Source of the DNA: Paenibacillus sp. FSL R10-2734
GTDB lineage: Bacteria > Bacillota > Bacilli > Paenibacillales > Paenibacillaceae
Direction of reading: 5' to 3'
DNA length: 64,000 bases
Assembly (NCBI RefSeq): GCF_037963865.1
Contig: NZ_CP150170.1
Coordinates: 5,332,001 to 5,396,000 of the forward strand
The translations under genes and the position numbers were made by a program. Positions 61,887 to 64,000 of this stretch are shown piece by piece. Each line of letters starts with the position of its first letter. The first letter of the stretch is position 1. The notes beneath the pieces were generated by a model. It was not told where the DNA came from and made no database searches. It saw only the letters and a program-made list of their open reading frames with translations.

Positions 61887-61970
61887 TGCGGTCGAGAGGA
61901 CTCGAACCTCCACGATATTGCTACCACACGGACCTGAACCGTGCGCGTCTGCCAATTCCGCCACGACCGC
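61887..61970 (-). tRNA. tRNA-Leu (anticodon CAG)
   Basis: An 84-base class II tRNA. The acceptor stem is GCGGTCG / CGACCGC with discriminator A; the anticodon arm is CACGG-TTCAGGT-CCGTG, giving anticodon CAG for codon CUG. The long variable arm (TGGTAGCAATATCGTGG region) and the GGTTCGAGTCC T-arm fit tRNA-Leu. The CCA end is not encoded. It has its own promoter and terminator. Confidence 0.95.
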
Positions 61971-62008
61971 ACATTATGTACACCAGTGAATTAATCACTG
62001 TACATAAG

Positions 62009-62037
62009 ACTATACTCTTTTTTTAGATAAATAGCAA
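62009..62037 (-). promoter_or_regulatory. tRNA-Leu promoter
   Basis: Minus strand TTGCTA (62037-62032), 17 bases, TATAGT (62014-62009), 38 bases before the tRNA 5' end. Good sigma-A match. Confidence 0.75.
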
Positions 62038-62191
62038 TATATTTTTAAAACGATGTAAATCAACATAGGCATAACCAATCACTGTTATTCAGTTTATATA
62101 TTTCACTTATAAGAGTCCGGTATGGTACAACATGATTAAAGAATATAGTTACATCAGAAGTGTGAGTGTAATTCCAAACTAGAAAGGACGA

Positions 62192-62959
62192 ATGCGTATA
62201 AACCAGCAATGGAATACCGGAACCTATGATACTGACATGGCCTTTGTGTCTCAGTTTGGAGAATCTTTGATCGAGCTTCTACGCCCCCAGGCTGGCGAAC
62301 AGATTATAGATTGGGGCTGCGGGACTGGCGACTTGGCGGCAGCCATTGCTGCTAGCGGTGCCACTGTAACAGGGATTGATGCCTCAGCCGAAATGATCCA
62401 GACTGCTCGTGACAAGCATCCCAAGTTAAGCTTCGTCTTAGCAGATGGGCAACACTACGTTGCGAAACAGCCGGTCGATGCCGTATTCAGCAACGCTGCT
62501 CTTCATTGGTTGACCGATGCAAACGGAGCTGCCGCTTCTATAGCAGCTAGCCTGCGGACGGGCGGACGATTTGTAGCTGAGTTCGGAGGACTGGGCAATA
62601 TCGCTTCTATTGTGACTGAACTTCCAAATGCTTTTGCCGCTATAGGGCGTAGTGATAAGCTACACCTGCCTTGGTACTTCCCAAGCATCGGGCAGTATAC
62701 ATCACTACTGGAACAGCATGGACTGACTGTAGACCTCGCGCTTTGTTTCGACCGTCCAACACCACTAGAGGCTGGAGTGCAAGGGTTCCAGCGGTGGTTG
62801 GATACTTTCGCCAATGGAATCTTAAATGTTCTCACTCCATCTGAACGAGAGGAAGTCCTCTCTTTTATGGAACAGAAATTGAAACCGACGTTATTTCAGG
62901 ATGGTCGTTGGGTAATGGATTATCGCAGAATCCGGGTGGTCGCTTATAAACGGAGCTGA
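62192..62959 (+). CDS. class I SAM-dependent methyltransferase (Tam-like)
   Basis: A 255-residue methyltransferase. Motif I IIDWGCGTGDLAAAIAASG is at about residues 38-56, VTGIDASAEMIQTAR and FVLADGQHY follow, and FSNAALHWLTDANG is the segment typical of trans-aconitate-methyltransferase-like proteins. The true substrate is unknown. ATG 62192 follows GAAAGGA. Terminated by the hairpin at 62985-63032. Confidence 0.88.
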   Translation: MRINQQWNTGTYDTDMAFVSQFGESLIELLRPQAGEQIIDWGCGTGDLAAAIAASGATVTGIDASAEMIQTARDKHPKLSFVLADGQHYVAKQPVDAVFSNAALHWLTDANGAAASIAASLRTGGRFVAEFGGLGNIASIVTELPNAFAAIGRSDKLHLPWYFPSIGQYTSLLEQHGLTVDLALCFDRPTPLEAGVQGFQRWLDTFANGILNVLTPSEREEVLSFMEQKLKPTLFQDGRWVMDYRRIRVVAYKRS

Positions 62960-62984
62960 CACTGAGGGATGTTGATCCCATGTA

Positions 62985-63032
62985 CAAAAAAGAGTGCACT
63001 GGCGCAGCTTCGCGCCAATACACTCTTTTTAA
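62985..63032. terminator. bidirectional terminator
   Basis: AAAAGAGTG and the inner TGGCGC/GCGCCA stem pair with CACTCTTTTT; it serves both converging genes. Confidence 0.85.
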
Positions 63033-63047
63033 AGTTTCAATAGATGA

Positions 63048-64000
63048 TCATCTTCTATCTCCCACATATCGATCACTACCAGCGCCAAGTCCGACAACCA
63101 GCAGCAATACGCTTGCGCCAAGGAGTAAAATCAGCGGCATCGTCCAGCTGTTCGTTGCATCATGCAGCCATCCGAACAAGGCAGGACCCATCGCTGCAAG
63201 CACATAGCCTACAGATTGAGCCATTCCTGACAGTTCTGCTGCTTCTTGAGTGCTTCTGGTCCGTAGACTGAAGAACATCATCACAAGACCGAAGGCAAAT
63301 CCTCCAGCAATACCAAAGCATATTGCCCAGACAGCCATTAAAGCACTACTGCCTAGCCAAATCCCACCTATGCCGATGAAATACAGAGCAGCGGTGATTA
63401 TTACTAGAATACGTTGGTTCTTCATCCGACCTGCCCACAACGGCACGAAGAAAGTAAACGGCAGCTGGGCCATTTGCATCAGCGATAGTAACCAGCCTGC
63501 ATGGCTTGATGACATTCCCCTCTCACCAAGGAGAACAGAGAACCAAGCAATAAAAACATAATAGAGCAGCGACTGTAAGCCCATAAAAATCGTTACTTTC
63601 CAAGCAAGCGAAGAGCGCCACATATTTCCGCTAGAAACGGAGCCTTTAGCTCCAGTCCCTTGATCGAGCTTGCGCATTTGCGGAATCCAGAACAGGGTTG
63701 CTAACGCAGCGATCATAAACCAAATTGCCAAAGTCCCCCTCCAACCGAATCCAGCGTTACTTGCTAACGGTACACTAATGCCTGAAGCGACTGCTGCGCA
63801 TAAATTCATAGAGACGGTATAGACACCTGTCATTAATCCAATTTTATGAGGAAACTTCCCTTTTATTAGTCCAGGTAGCAGTACATTACACACTGCAATA
63901 GAAAGTCCTAGTATCGCCGTACCTGTGAACAACAGTCCTACACCAGATCCCGACCGGATTAGAATTCCCATAGCCAGCATAACCATAGCAATTAACAACA
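63048..64000 (-). CDS. CynX/NimT-type MFS transporter, C-terminal part
   Basis: The gene runs off the right edge; 317 or so codons are visible on the minus strand. About ten helices are seen, with LLPGLIKGKFPHKIGLMTGVYTVSMNL and the SYS-like linker between the halves, as in the CynX/NimT (cyanate, nitroimidazole) branch of the MFS. The substrate is unknown. The stop lies 15 bases after the terminator hairpin. The N-terminus is missing. Confidence 0.8.
   Translation of the reverse strand, partial: LLIAMVMLAMGILIRSGSGVGLLFTGTAILGLSIAVCNVLLPGLIKGKFPHKIGLMTGVYTVSMNLCAAVASGISVPLASNAGFGWRGTLAIWFMIAALATLFWIPQMRKLDQGTGAKGSVSSGNMWRSSLAWKVTIFMGLQSLLYYVFIAWFSVLLGERGMSSSHAGWLLSLMQMAQLPFTFFVPLWAGRMKNQRILVIITAALYFIGIGGIWLGSSALMAVWAICFGIAGGFAFGLVMMFFSLRTRSTQEAAELSGMAQSVGYVLAAMGPALFGWLHDATNSWTMPLILLLGASVLLLVVGLGAGSDRYVGDRR

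Overview
The window reads as chromosomal DNA of a spore-forming Bacillota, most likely Paenibacillus or a close relative. I base this on strong AGGAGG-type ribosome binding sites, frequent TTG and GTG starts, sigma-A promoters, and a typical Bacillales gene set: YtpB-type C35 terpene cyclase, coproporphyrin-branch heme genes, RacE, YpsC, YuzB-like DUF1450, YfmR-like ABC-F, and ZagA/YciC with a Zur box. This is a family-level judgement from reading; no database search was run. I see no rRNA, prophage, transposase or CRISPR array. One tRNA gene, tRNA-Leu(CAG), is present.

Layout. 1-13.2 kb: end of a YitT membrane protein, a glycoside-hydrolase-like protein, a MATE exporter, pfkA and ytpB, an MFS carrier, a six-copy 52-bp intergenic tandem array, a cold-shock gene, pepF, and a LapA-like/M42 peptidase/phosphodiester-glycosidase set. 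13.5-20.3 kb: a minus-strand run of CapA-like, glycerophosphodiesterase, FAH-family, DUF92, TetR, ABC-F and TPR genes. 20.5-23.9 kb: hemE-hemH-hemY. 24.3-30.8 kb: an MFS exporter, O-methyltransferase, YpsC rRNA methyltransferase, LTA-synthase-family enzyme and three small minus-strand genes, one of them an A-type Fe-S-carrier-like protein without cysteine.

30.8-43.4 kb is an accessory carbohydrate cluster. It holds a secreted beta-helix protein, two paralogous FAD oxidoreductases, a CUT1 ABC importer (binding protein plus two permeases) and a YesM/YesN-type two-component system. It is bracketed by two copies of a terminator-bearing repeat, and its operon contains two copies of a 175-bp hairpin-forming MITE-like element. 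A dense palindromic site precedes the binding-protein promoter.

43.4-51.3 kb: cell-wall and housekeeping genes (LysM-M14 peptidase, racE, YtxH, SufR-like regulator, HepT-like protein, Dabb, MBL hydrolase, GNAT) and a methyltransferase gene fragment ending in an inverted repeat. 51.4-56.4 kb looks like a zinc-starvation locus: ZagA GTPase, a Zn-ligand-depleted L33, a second COG0523 GTPase, a DUF318 permease, its TIGR03943 partner, and a NusG-domain-II membrane protein. Two Zur-like boxes each overlap the expected start site of a well-formed promoter. 56.4-64 kb: a five-PAS hybrid histidine kinase, a PadR/DUF2812 pair under a perfect 17-bp inverted-repeat operator, a CPBP protease, tRNA-Leu, a methyltransferase and the 3' part of a CynX-like MFS gene.

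Most promising leads are the zinc locus, the carbohydrate cluster with its two FAD enzymes and repeat borders, and the cysteine-free HesB-like protein. None is proven to be a new system from sequence alone.
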